Shown here one piece after another: positions 53,528 through 61,170 of a DNA stretch of 64,000 bases (position 1 is the first letter of the stretch; the number at the start of each line of letters is the position of its first letter). The position numbers were made by a program, and so were the translations under genes. The stretch is taken from assembly GCF_018614615.1 (NCBI RefSeq), contig NZ_JAGGOK010000017.1:1-64000 (forward strand), written 5' to 3'. The notes beneath the pieces are model-generated. The model worked only from the letters and a program-made list of their open reading frames with translations, was not told where the DNA came from and did not search any database. The DNA is from Streptomyces sp. ISL-100 (GTDB lineage Bacteria > Actinomycetota > Actinomycetes > Streptomycetales > Streptomycetaceae).

Positions 53528-54652
53528 TCAGGGGGCGACCGATTCGTAGCCGGTGAAGCCACTCGGGTCGTGGCGGCCGAAGGTGCCGTGTTCGAAGATG
53601 CCGTGGCCGGTCCGCCCGTCGAGGGTGAAGCGGGCGGCGTGGTCGGTGACGCCGTACGCGGCCATGGGGTGCGCGGTGGGGTCGGAGAGGTCGTACGTAC
53701 GCCGGTCCGTCCAGCCGCGCCCCTGCCAGCTGCCGTGCTGCCAGTCCGTCGCGGGCGGGTAGCCGGCGCCGACGGCCAGCGGCGAGGAGTTCAGGATCTC
53801 GACGCCGAGCTCCAGCGGCTTGCGGTCGGGGCCTGTGAGGTGGACGACGGCTCGCTCGGGGTGGCGGGTGCCGGGGCGGTACGTGATGTCGGTGTGCGGC
53901 CAGCCGAGCTGGACGTCGCGCTCGCCCTCGCGCACGAGCATCGCCTCGTTGAGGGCCCGGTGCCCGTCGGCGTCCTCCTGGGCGATCACCATCAGGAAGC
54001 GGTCGTCGAAACGGGCCGGGATCCAGAGCCAGTGGAAGCCCTCGGGGCGGTACTCCTCGGCGGCCCGGCCGCCGTCCTCGCCCGGGATGGGCCGTACGCC
54101 CCAGCTGCGGTCGCGGGTGCCGGTCCACTCCCCCGCGGTCAGCGGTATCTCCTCTCCCCCGGCGCGGATCACGCCCGTACAACCGCCTGCCTGGACGAAG
54201 CGGCGGCCTTCGAGCATCAGGCGGTCGCCGCGCCGCTGGACGTGGTGCGGCTCCCAGACGGCGGGGAAGTCCGCGGTCCAGGTGACGTCGTACGAGAGGG
54301 AGTCCGGGTTGGCGGGGTCGGCGTCGCAGTGCAGGGTGAAGCGGCGCAGCGGCTCGTCGACGGTGATCCGCAGAGGGCCTACGGAGAGGTTCATGCGGTC
54401 GTCGGTGAGGGCGTCGGAGGCGCGCACGGCGTGCAGGTGGTCTCCGATGCGCAGGGTGGCGTAGGCGTCGATCACACCGGTGTTGGGGTAGACGCCGAGC
54501 CCGGCGATGAGCAGAGCGCGGCCGGTGTGGTCCACGAGGTGGAAGATGCACCGGTCATAGGCGTTGCGGTCGCCCGTGGCGACGTGCTTCATCGACAGCG
54601 GGGCCTGGTGGATCGGGTATTCATCGAGCGCGATGGGGCGGTACTCGGCCAC
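53528..54652 (-). CDS. CrtC/AttH-like (lipocalin-fold) protein, function unknown
   Basis: A 374-residue, mostly beta-strand protein with many Trp residues (GFHWLWIPARFDD; WTGTRDRSWGVRP). This pattern recalls the hydroxyneurosporene synthase/AttH superfamily that binds lipids or isoprenoids. I assign it by character, not by a clear signature. It is coupled in order with the APH-like kinase, suggesting that both act on a lipid-like substrate. GTG at 54652 has a perfect AGGAGG 5 bp upstream. Confidence 0.62.
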   Translation of the reverse strand: MAEYRPIALDEYPIHQAPLSMKHVATGDRNAYDRCIFHLVDHTGRALLIAGLGVYPNTGVIDAYATLRIGDHLHAVRASDALTDDRMNLSVGPLRITVDEPLRRFTLHCDADPANPDSLSYDVTWTADFPAVWEPHHVQRRGDRLMLEGRRFVQAGGCTGVIRAGGEEIPLTAGEWTGTRDRSWGVRPIPGEDGGRAAEEYRPEGFHWLWIPARFDDRFLMVIAQEDADGHRALNEAMLVREGERDVQLGWPHTDITYRPGTRHPERAVVHLTGPDRKPLELGVEILNSSPLAVGAGYPPATDWQHGSWQGRGWTDRRTYDLSDPTAHPMAAYGVTDHAARFTLDGRTGHGIFEHGTFGRHDPSGFTGYESVAP

Positions 54653-54832
54653 GGCGGTCCTCCTGGGCGTGGACGGAGCGGTGCGGTCCCCGGCGGGGAC
54701 TTGACGGTACGTCAGAAACCGTGCCCAGGGCCATACGCGCGTCACACCACGGGCCGGCCCGGTTCACCGCGCGAACGGACGCCCGAATGAGGTCGGCGAT
54801 AACCCCCGCGGCCTTGCGGCTGTTGGCCCGAT

Positions 54833-55081
54833 ATGACCCTGCAGTACACCCCGGTCGGCGACGGACGCCGACGTCTCCTTCACCCGCCCTCTGCTCCGGC
54901 AGAATCGGTTCCGCATCCCTCGGATCCGCCCCTGTACCGCGCCCTTCTGCGCCAGTGGCACAGCCACGGCCGCACGCTGCCGGGACGCCGCGACCCGGAA
55001 TGGGTCCGGCTCGTGGCGTCCCCGGCCTGGCCGGACGGACGGCTCAGCGGGTCTCGGGACCCACGAGATGGCGGGCGATGA
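54833..55081 (+). CDS. Small hypothetical ORF overlapping the end of the acyl-CoA dehydrogenase gene
   Basis: An 82-codon frame with moderate third-position G/C bias and a protein-like core (PPLYRALLRQWHSHGRTLPG, RRDPEWVRLVA). It overlaps the acyl-CoA dehydrogenase 3' end by 38 bp on the opposite strand. No good ribosome-binding site. Plausible small protein, unproven. Confidence 0.4.
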   Translation: MTLQYTPVGDGRRRLLHPPSAPAESVPHPSDPPLYRALLRQWHSHGRTLPGRRDPEWVRLVASPAWPDGRLSGSRDPRDGGR

Positions 55082-56216
55082 CCATGCGCTGAATCTGGTT
55101 CGTACCCTCGACGATCTGGAGCACCTTCGCCTCGCGCATGAAGCGCTCGACGGGGAAGTCCAGCGTGTAGCCGTAGCCGCCGAGCACCTGGACGGCGTCG
55201 GTCGTCACGCGCATCGCCGCGTCCGTGCAGAACAGCTTCGCCATCGCGGCCTCCCGCGAGAAAGGCCGCCCGGCGTCCCGCAGGCGCGCCGCCGCCAGGT
55301 ACAGCGACCGGCCCGCCTCGATCTGGGTGGCCATGTCGGCGAGCATGAAGCGCAGGCCCTGGAAGTCGGCGATCGGCCGGCCGAACTGCTGCCTTCCGGT
55401 CGCGTACGAGACGGCCTCATCCAGGGCCGCCTGGGCGACGCCGACCGCGCAGGCCGCGATGCCGAGGCGGCCGGAGTCGAGCGCGGAGAGCGCTATCGCG
55501 AAGCCCTGGCCCTCCTCGCCGATGCGGCGCGAGTCCGGGACCCGTACGCCGTCGAAGTTGAGCTGGGCGGTGGGCGAGCCCTTCATGCCCATCTTCTTCT
55601 CGGGCGCGGCGGCATTCAGCCCCTCGGCGTCGCCGGGGACCAGGAAGGCCGTGATGCCCCGGGCGCCCTCACCACCCGTACGGGCGAGGACGGTGTAGAA
55701 GTCGGCGATTCCCCCGTGGGTGATCCAGGCCTTCGTACCGGTGATGACCCAGTCGTCGCCGTCGCGCACGGCCTTGGTGCGCAGCGAGGCCGCGTCGGAT
55801 CCGGAGGCGGGCTCCGAGAGGCAGTAGGCGCCGAGCAGGCCGCCGCCGAGCATGGCGGGCAGGTGCGTGGCCTGCTGCTCCTTGGTGCCGTAGCCCGCCA
55901 GGGCGTGGCAGGCGAGGCTGTGGACGCTGACGCCGAGGCCGACCGTGAGGCGGGCGGCGGCGAGCTCTTCGAGTACCTGGAGATATACCTCGTACGGCTG
56001 GTCTCCGCCGCCGTACTCGGCGTCGTACGGCAGAGCGAGCAGACCGGATTCGGAGAGCAGCGCGAAGATCTCGCGCGGGAAGTGCCCGGCGTCCTCCTCG
56101 GCGGCGGCCGTGGGCGCGATCTCCCTCTGGATCATGTCGCGCACGAGCGCGAGCAGGTCCCGGGACTCCTCGGTGGGCAGCTGACGTTCCACCGGCTGCG
56201 GGGCGCGGTCGGACAT
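55044..56216 (-). CDS. Acyl-CoA dehydrogenase
   Basis: A 390-residue flavoenzyme of the ACAD family, which oxidises acyl-CoA to enoyl-CoA. Motifs: GLLGAYCLSEPASGSDAASL (signature 1 region), TGTKAWITHGG, GRQQFGRPI and the C-terminal signature QVLGGYGYTLDFPVERFMRE, with the catalytic Glu in QIVEGTNQIQR. ATG at 56216 has GGAGGAGAG upstream. A TetR-family gene precedes it on the same strand, the typical regulator of fatty-acid oxidation genes. Confidence 0.93.
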   Translation of the reverse strand: MSDRAPQPVERQLPTEESRDLLALVRDMIQREIAPTAAAEEDAGHFPREIFALLSESGLLALPYDAEYGGGDQPYEVYLQVLEELAAARLTVGLGVSVHSLACHALAGYGTKEQQATHLPAMLGGGLLGAYCLSEPASGSDAASLRTKAVRDGDDWVITGTKAWITHGGIADFYTVLARTGGEGARGITAFLVPGDAEGLNAAAPEKKMGMKGSPTAQLNFDGVRVPDSRRIGEEGQGFAIALSALDSGRLGIAACAVGVAQAALDEAVSYATGRQQFGRPIADFQGLRFMLADMATQIEAGRSLYLAAARLRDAGRPFSREAAMAKLFCTDAAMRVTTDAVQVLGGYGYTLDFPVERFMREAKVLQIVEGTNQIQRMVIARHLVGPETR

Positions 56217-56376
56217 TGCGGCGCTCTCCTCCCTGTCGGGCGCTGCGGCGGTCGCGCGCGCAGGGTGTGGCGGCGCCGCCGGTCTCACTGCCTGGCCGCC
56301 GGCGCTCCTCCCGGATCACGGAAGTCGCTGGCCAGCGGCTGTGGCGGGATGAGTATGCCCGATGGAATGCCTTCCG

Positions 56377-57006
56377 TCACGGGGTTGTGGGTGGCGCCGG
56401 GCAGCTCGGCTCCAGTTCCTCGATCGTACGGAGCGTGGCGCGCAGCAGCCCGGTGAGCAGGGCGCGGACGGCGTCGCGGTCGAGCTCCTGGTGGCTCAGC
56501 CAGTCCAGCGTGACTCCCTCGACCCCGGTCATCCAGCCGATCAGGGCCAACCGGGCGACGACGGGGATGTCGCGGCGGCCGTACGCGCCCTCCGCGATGG
56601 TGGCGATCAGCTCCTCGCGCACCGCGTCCCGGATGGCCTGCACCTCGGTGTCGAAGCCGACGCCGCCGGTGACGATCGTGCGGTACGCCGCCTGGTGGTG
56701 CTGGGCGTAGCGCAGATAGCCGTCGATGGTGCGCTGGACTCGTTCGGCGGTCGGGAGGTCCGGCTCGCTGCCGGCCCGTGCGACGAGTTCGGCGACCGAC
56801 TCCTCGACGATGGCGAGGTAGTAGCCGCGCTTGTTCTTGAAGTAGTAGTAGATCAAGCCCTTGGCGACGCCCGCGTGCCGGGCAATGTCGTCCATCGACA
56901 GGGCATCGTACGACGTGTCGGCGAACAACTTCCGTCCGGTCGCGATGAGTTCAGCGCGGCGCACCTGCGATCGCTCGGTGGAACCGCGCTGTTGACTAAT
57001 ATTCAA
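56377..57006 (-). CDS. TetR-family regulator
   Basis: A 209-residue regulator. The N-terminal helix-turn-helix contains YDALSMDDIARHAGVAKGLI followed by YYYFKNKRGYY, the canonical TetR motif. The C-terminal ligand domain is helical. The start is not certain: TTG at 57006 includes the NISQQRGSTERSQ segment that homologues appear to share, and GTG at 56964 is possible. It is divergent from the DUF6230 gene. Likely regulates the acyl-CoA dehydrogenase downstream or the divergent pair. Confidence 0.83.
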   Translation of the reverse strand: MNISQQRGSTERSQVRRAELIATGRKLFADTSYDALSMDDIARHAGVAKGLIYYYFKNKRGYYLAIVEESVAELVARAGSEPDLPTAERVQRTIDGYLRYAQHHQAAYRTIVTGGVGFDTEVQAIRDAVREELIATIAEGAYGRRDIPVVARLALIGWMTGVEGVTLDWLSHQELDRDAVRALLTGLLRATLRTIEELEPSCPAPPTTP

Positions 57007-57141
57007 TACCGGCCCTAGTCTCCAACTGTCACAGGATCTCCGCAGTATGGCAGACCTGCGCCAACTCCCTTCCTGCGTCGTCCTGTAGATGATCGGCCAC
57101 GCACTCCCCCTGCGCACCGCAACGACGTACGGGAGGAACAA

Positions 57142-57765
57142 GTGAGCGCAGCCAAGCAGCAGCAGCCGCCGCCTGCCGAGGGCAGAACGGCATGGAAGAA
57201 GACAGCGGTCGTCGCGATGCCGGCGGTCCTCGCGGTCGCGGTGATGGCGTCGATGATGGGCCAGGGCGCGCTGGCCGCGTCGTTCGCCGTATCGGGGACG
57301 AGCTTCCAGGTGGCGTCGGGGAAACTGACGAGCCAGGGCCTGTCCAGTTACGTACAGACGGACCGGTCGGCGGACGGCAAGGGGCATCCCGTCGCCCTGC
57401 TCGGCATCGGCGACGCCCGGCTCAGCGACATCTGCCAGGCCGCGGAGATCGGCACGCCGGTCGGGAAGGTCGTCTTCAAGCTCACGGCGGGAGGCAAGGC
57501 CGGTGAGGTGACGGCCAGCAGTCTGGTCATCGACGCCGAGGATCTCGTCGGTGACGCCCGCTTCGGCACCGCGCAGATCGGCCGGGACGCGTCGACGCTG
57601 GACGAGGTTCCCGGGGTCAAGGGCGAGGTCGGGAAGTTCGGCCTTCAGGCCGGGGACATCGAGGTCGCGGGCGTCAAGTCGCACGCGTGGTCCGCCACCG
57701 GCGGCAATTTCCGGCTGAAGGGGCTCAGGATCGACGTGAGCCTGGACGGCAAGAAGTGCTTCTGA
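57142..57765 (+). CDS. DUF6230-type exported protein
   Basis: A 207-residue protein with one hydrophobic segment near the N-terminus (about 22-46, VVAMPAVLAVAVMASMMG) that may be a signal anchor. It is followed by a beta-rich domain with a FRLKGLRIDV end. I believe it is the DUF6230 family, restricted to actinobacteria and often called cholesterol esterase without proof. Function unknown. GTG with GGGAGGAAC upstream. Followed immediately by the DUF6114 gene, the usual partner. Confidence 0.75.
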   Translation: MSAAKQQQPPPAEGRTAWKKTAVVAMPAVLAVAVMASMMGQGALAASFAVSGTSFQVASGKLTSQGLSSYVQTDRSADGKGHPVALLGIGDARLSDICQAAEIGTPVGKVVFKLTAGGKAGEVTASSLVIDAEDLVGDARFGTAQIGRDASTLDEVPGVKGEVGKFGLQAGDIEVAGVKSHAWSATGGNFRLKGLRIDVSLDGKKCF

Positions 57766-57770
57766 GCCGC

Positions 57771-58742
57771 GTGATCCGGACCCGCGTGATCCGGACCCTC
57801 GCGCTCCGGACCCGCCGCCCGGCAAAGGGATGGCTGGAGGAGCGGCTGCCGTACCCGGATGCGCGGCGCAGGCTGCGGGGCTGGCGGCGGACCCGGCCCT
57901 TCTGGGGCGGACTGCTGCTGATACTCGGCGGGACCGAGCTGCTGCTGGTGCCGCTGTCGCCGCTGACGGTGCTGGTGAGCCTCGGCCTCGGCGGGCTGGC
58001 GGCGATCGGGATCGGGCTCGCGCTGATCGTGGCGGGGCTGTTCCTCTGGTTCCTGCCTCATACCCGCCACTACGTGAGCGTCAATGCTCTGCTGCTGTCC
58101 GTTCTGTCCTTCGCCGCGACCAATCTCGGCGGTTTCGTGGTCGGGATGGGTCTGGGGATCGCGGGCAGCGCGATGGGGTTCGGCTGGACGCCCGTGGAGG
58201 ACGATGCGTCCGGCGCACCCTCGCCACTGCGGGACGGGCAGGGGCCACGTACGCTCGCGGCCGCGCTGCCGGTTGTCCTGCTGGCGGCGCTCGGCCCGAG
58301 CCCGGTCGTCGGCAAGGCGCCGGAGCCCGGGGCCGTCGTCGCACCCCGCACGCCGCCGGCCGTGACGACGACGCTCTTCGCGCCGCACGGGTTCCTGATC
58401 GCGGGGGTACGGGAGGTGCCGACCGCCGACGGTCCGGTAAAGGCGATGGTGCTGAAGATGCGGTCCGCCTCCCTCACCGACTACCGCCTCAAGACCCGCG
58501 ACGGCCGCGACGAACTCGCTCTGGGGGCCGACACCCTGGAACTGAGCGGCGACGTGACGCTCTACCTCACCAAGTTCAGCGGCTGCCTGGAGGGCATTCT
58601 CTGCCTGACCTTCACCCCGGACCGCCTCCCGGTGCCGCCGGTGGTGCCGCCGTTCGTCTTCATGACCGATGTCAGCGCCGAACAGGCTCTGGTGACGTCG
58701 GACTCGATCGTCACGGACGGGCTGACCCTCGAGGCGTCGTGA
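57771..58742 (+). CDS. DUF6114-type membrane protein
   Basis: A roughly 323-residue protein with three or four hydrophobic helices in the first half (RPFWGGLLLILGGTELLLV; LAAIGIGLALIVAGLFLWFL; VNALLLSVLSFAATN). A beta-rich outer domain follows, including KMRSASLTDYRL and a CLEGILC cysteine pair. The pairing with DUF6230 is constant in Streptomyces and implies a common envelope function. The start is blurred by two 15-bp direct repeats (57770-57799), each with a GTG in the same frame. The first is taken. Confidence 0.72.
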   Translation: MIRTRVIRTLALRTRRPAKGWLEERLPYPDARRRLRGWRRTRPFWGGLLLILGGTELLLVPLSPLTVLVSLGLGGLAAIGIGLALIVAGLFLWFLPHTRHYVSVNALLLSVLSFAATNLGGFVVGMGLGIAGSAMGFGWTPVEDDASGAPSPLRDGQGPRTLAAALPVVLLAALGPSPVVGKAPEPGAVVAPRTPPAVTTTLFAPHGFLIAGVREVPTADGPVKAMVLKMRSASLTDYRLKTRDGRDELALGADTLELSGDVTLYLTKFSGCLEGILCLTFTPDRLPVPPVVPPFVFMTDVSAEQALVTSDSIVTDGLTLEAS

Positions 58743-58782
58743 CCCCATGACGCGCTGAATTTTGGACGCTGATTTTTGACAC

Positions 58783-58843
58783 CTGCACCATCGTGGCGCC
58801 ATGAGACTTGCCATGGCGCCACGATGGTGCCATCATTGCGCTA
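58783..58843. promoter_or_regulatory. RHH-type operator array 1, upstream of the RHH gene
   Basis: 8-bp boxes related to TGGCGCCA begin at 58783 (CTGCACCA), 58794, 58814, 58825 (TGGTGCCA) and 58836 (TTGCGCTA), spaced 11, 20, 11 and 11 bp. Positions 58785-58803 and 58812-58830 form a perfect 19-bp inverted repeat with an 8-bp loop. A -35-like TTGACA at 58776 abuts the array. The last box touches the ATG of the RHH gene. There is no ribosome-binding site, so the message may be leaderless. Confidence 0.65.
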
Positions 58844-59403
58844 TGGACCTCACTCCCTACGTTGACAACCTCCGGCACGAACTAGGCGTCGCCGCCCAAG
58901 CCGGTGGAGACGAAGCCCGTGCCCTGGCCGAGCGGCTCACCGCCCAGCTCGAGTCCGCCGCCCGGCTCACCCTGCTGAACGCCCTGTCCGACGCGATGGA
59001 AGAGGTCACCCGCGACCTGGCCCCGGGCTCGGTCGACGTACGACTGCGTGGGCTCGACCCCGAGTTCGTGGTCACGGCCCCGCCCACCTCGGACGCCTTC
59101 GGCGAGGGCGACGCCCCGGCGCCGCCGCCGGCGCCCACACCGCCGGCCCCGGTGGACATCGAGGACGGCGCCACCTCGCGCATCAACTTCCGCCCGCCCG
59201 CCCAGCTCAAGGTCCGGGTCGAGGAGGCCGCGAGCCGCGAAGGACTCTCGGTCAACGCCTGGCTGGTCCGGGCCGTCGCCGCCGCCCTGGAACCCACGGC
59301 GAACCGCGGCACGGGCGGCTCGGGCCGGCCTCCCGCAGCCGGACAGGGATTCACCGGCCGGACGCCCGCAGCCGGACAGGGATTTACCGGCTGGGTGCGC
59401 TAG
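58843..59403 (+). CDS. Ribbon-helix-helix DNA-binding protein, probable autoregulator
   Basis: A 186-residue protein. Residues 1-80 form an unknown helical/beta domain, followed by a Pro-rich linker (about 90-104). A ribbon-helix-helix domain spans about 111-150: strand SRINFRPP, helix QLKVRVEEAASREG, helix SVNAWLVRAVAAALE. The tail holds a duplicated PAAGQGFTG. RHH dimers bind short boxes repeated at helical spacing, which fits the TGGCGCCA arrays before this gene, the MMPL gene and the ABC gene. ATG at 58843 is chosen because the next upstream ATGs lie within the operator. Co-directional with the DUF4097 gene 72 bp downstream. Confidence 0.75.
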   Translation: MDLTPYVDNLRHELGVAAQAGGDEARALAERLTAQLESAARLTLLNALSDAMEEVTRDLAPGSVDVRLRGLDPEFVVTAPPTSDAFGEGDAPAPPPAPTPPAPVDIEDGATSRINFRPPAQLKVRVEEAASREGLSVNAWLVRAVAAALEPTANRGTGGSGRPPAAGQGFTGRTPAAGQGFTGWVR

Positions 59404-59475
59404 CCCGCCCCGCACCACTCACGTACTCCAAAAGGCCAAGCAGCCAGCAGACAGCAGCCAAAGGACGGCTCAGCC

Positions 59476-60312
59476 ATGCCTACTTTCGACACCCCCGAGC
59501 CCCTCTCCGCCACCCTTGAATTCGATTTCGGGCGGATCCGGATCATCGCGGGCAAGCGCACCGACACCGTGGTCGAGGTGACGCCGAGCGACCCCGGCAA
59601 CAAGCAGGACGTACAGGCCGCCGAGGACACCAAGGTCACTTGCGCGGGCGGGGAGCTCGTAGTCAAGGGCCCCAAGAAGCGCTCGCCCTTCGGCAAGATC
59701 GGCTCGGTCGATGTGACCGTCGAGCTGCCCGCGGGCTCGGACCTGACCGGCAGCACGGGCCTCGGCGACTTCATCGGCGAGGGACGGTTCGGGAACTGCC
59801 GCCTGACGACGGCGACCGGCGACATCCAGCTGGAAGAGGCCGGGGCCGTACGGCTGAAGACGACGCACGGGGACGTCCTCGTGGACCGTGCGACGGGCGA
59901 GGTCGAGATCCAGGGGTCGGGGCGGGTGCGGCTCGGCCGGGCCGACGGCACGGCCACCATCAAGAACCTCAACGGCGAGACCGCGATCGGGGAGATCCGC
60001 GGGGAGCTGACGGTGAGGTCGTCCAACGGGCCCATCAGTGTCGTGCGCGCGGACTCCTCCGTCACGGCCAAGTCCGCGAGCGGCGCCATTCGGCTCGCCG
60101 AGGTGGTGCGTGGGCGAATCGCCCTGGAGACCGCGGCCGGGGGGCTTGAGATCGGGATCGCCGAGGGGTCTGCGGCCTGGCTGGATGTACGGTCCACCGC
60201 GGGGCGTGTGCGCAATGAGCTCGGGGCGGCGGAGGGGCCCCAGGCGTCCGAGGAGACGGTCGAGGTTCGGGGCCGGACCAGCGCCGGCGACATCGTGATC
60301 CGCCGGGCCTGA
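59476..60312 (+). CDS. DUF4097 beta-strand-repeat protein
   Basis: A 278-residue protein made of repeating short beta strands (e.g. GDFIGEGRFGNCRLTTATGD, KTTHGDVLVDRATG, TVRSSNGPISVVRADSS), the DUF4097 parallel beta-helix-like pattern. No signal peptide or membrane helix. Function unknown, and it often travels with transport or signalling genes. ATG at 59476. It follows the RHH gene by 72 bp and is probably in its operon. A minus-strand kdpD relic begins directly after its stop. Confidence 0.85.
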   Translation: MPTFDTPEPLSATLEFDFGRIRIIAGKRTDTVVEVTPSDPGNKQDVQAAEDTKVTCAGGELVVKGPKKRSPFGKIGSVDVTVELPAGSDLTGSTGLGDFIGEGRFGNCRLTTATGDIQLEEAGAVRLKTTHGDVLVDRATGEVEIQGSGRVRLGRADGTATIKNLNGETAIGEIRGELTVRSSNGPISVVRADSSVTAKSASGAIRLAEVVRGRIALETAAGGLEIGIAEGSAAWLDVRSTAGRVRNELGAAEGPQASEETVEVRGRTSAGDIVIRRA

Positions 60313-60897
60313 GCCGCTCGCCGGCCCAGAAGGGCCTGCCCCGCCCGCAGCGTGAGCACCATGGTGAGGTCGCCCCCGGGTGTGTCCTGCGCGCTCAGCG
60401 TCCCGCCCATCGCACTCCATGAAGCCGCGGGCCACGAAGATGCGGTCCTTGGCATCGTCCGGGAGGGTCCGGGACGCCGGGGCCGCGGTCGACGACACGG
60501 GCCTCGACACGCTCTCCGAGGGTGCCGTTCTCGGGGATGTCCAGTTCGGTGGTCCAGGCGGTCCGCGCCGTCCCCGATGCCTTCGAAGAGCTCCGCCTGA
60601 TCCTCGTCCGGCCAGTGCACGCCCTCCGAGCGCAGGGACGTGACGGAGGCCTTGGCGCCGGCGAGGGGCGTGCGCAGGCCGGGGCTGACCGCGAGCAACG
60701 CCGTACGGAGCCGGTTGCCCTCCGCGAGGCCGTGCGTCTGCTGAGCATGGTCGCCGACGGGCAGGTCCACGTCGGCATCCTCGGGGGCTGCCCAGTGGCC
60801 GCCGATGCCGACGCTTCCCGTGCAGGTCCAGGGGTCGACGTCGCTGGTGCGCTCCAGGAGAGCCAGGGATTCCGTGTTGAAGGTCCCTGACCCGCCC
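60313..60897 (-). pseudogene. kdpD: Relic of sensor kinase kdpD
   Basis: On the minus strand three frames in turn encode pieces of a KdpD C-terminal half. From upstream: FNTESLALLERTSDVDPWTC, VDLPVGDHA then LAEGNRLRTALLA, SLRSEGVHWPDEDQAELFEG, ELDIPENGTLG then ARVVDRGPGVPD, PDDAKDRIF then VARGF, and AMGGTLSAQDTPGGDLTMVL. The His box SHDLRTP has become SPGLRTP. At least three frame changes and two internal deletions are needed, and the N-terminal half is missing. Clearly inactive. It fills the gap between the DUF4097 and MMPL genes. Confidence 0.8.
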
Positions 60898-60950
60898 GCC
60901 GGAGCGGACCTTCGAGTTCGGACCGGCCCTGACGGCCCTCACTGAAGTTG

Positions 60951-61083
60951 TGGCGCCACATCGGCCCACAATGGCGCCACGTTTGTGCCATGATGACACC
61001 GCGGGGATTGACCACTCCTCGCACGCTTTCCAGCACCACTCGCGCACCCAGCCAGGCACAACCCATGCGCCGCCATGGCGCCA
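60951..61083. promoter_or_regulatory. RHH-type operator array 2, upstream of the MMPL gene
   Basis: Boxes start at 60951 (TGGCGCCA), 60972 (TGGCGCCA) and 60983 (TTGTGCCA), spaced 21 and 11 bp. A further TGGCGCCA lies at 61076 and a half box at 61065. Positions 60971-60994 match the composite core ATGGCGCCAC-N4-GTGCCATSAT found in the other two arrays. The MMPL start codon is at 61171. Confidence 0.65.
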
Positions 61084-61170
61084 TGTCGTGCTGCCCGGAT
61101 GCCGATTCGCCGATCGTCGATCGCCGACCACTCAAGCAACCACACGACCGACCAAACGGGAGTCCCCACC

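Noticed and set aside
58785..58830. Perfect inverted repeat as a transcription terminator of the DUF6114 gene
   Set aside because: It could fold, but its boxes recur at helical spacing before two other genes and it reaches the RHH start codon. An operator is the better reading.
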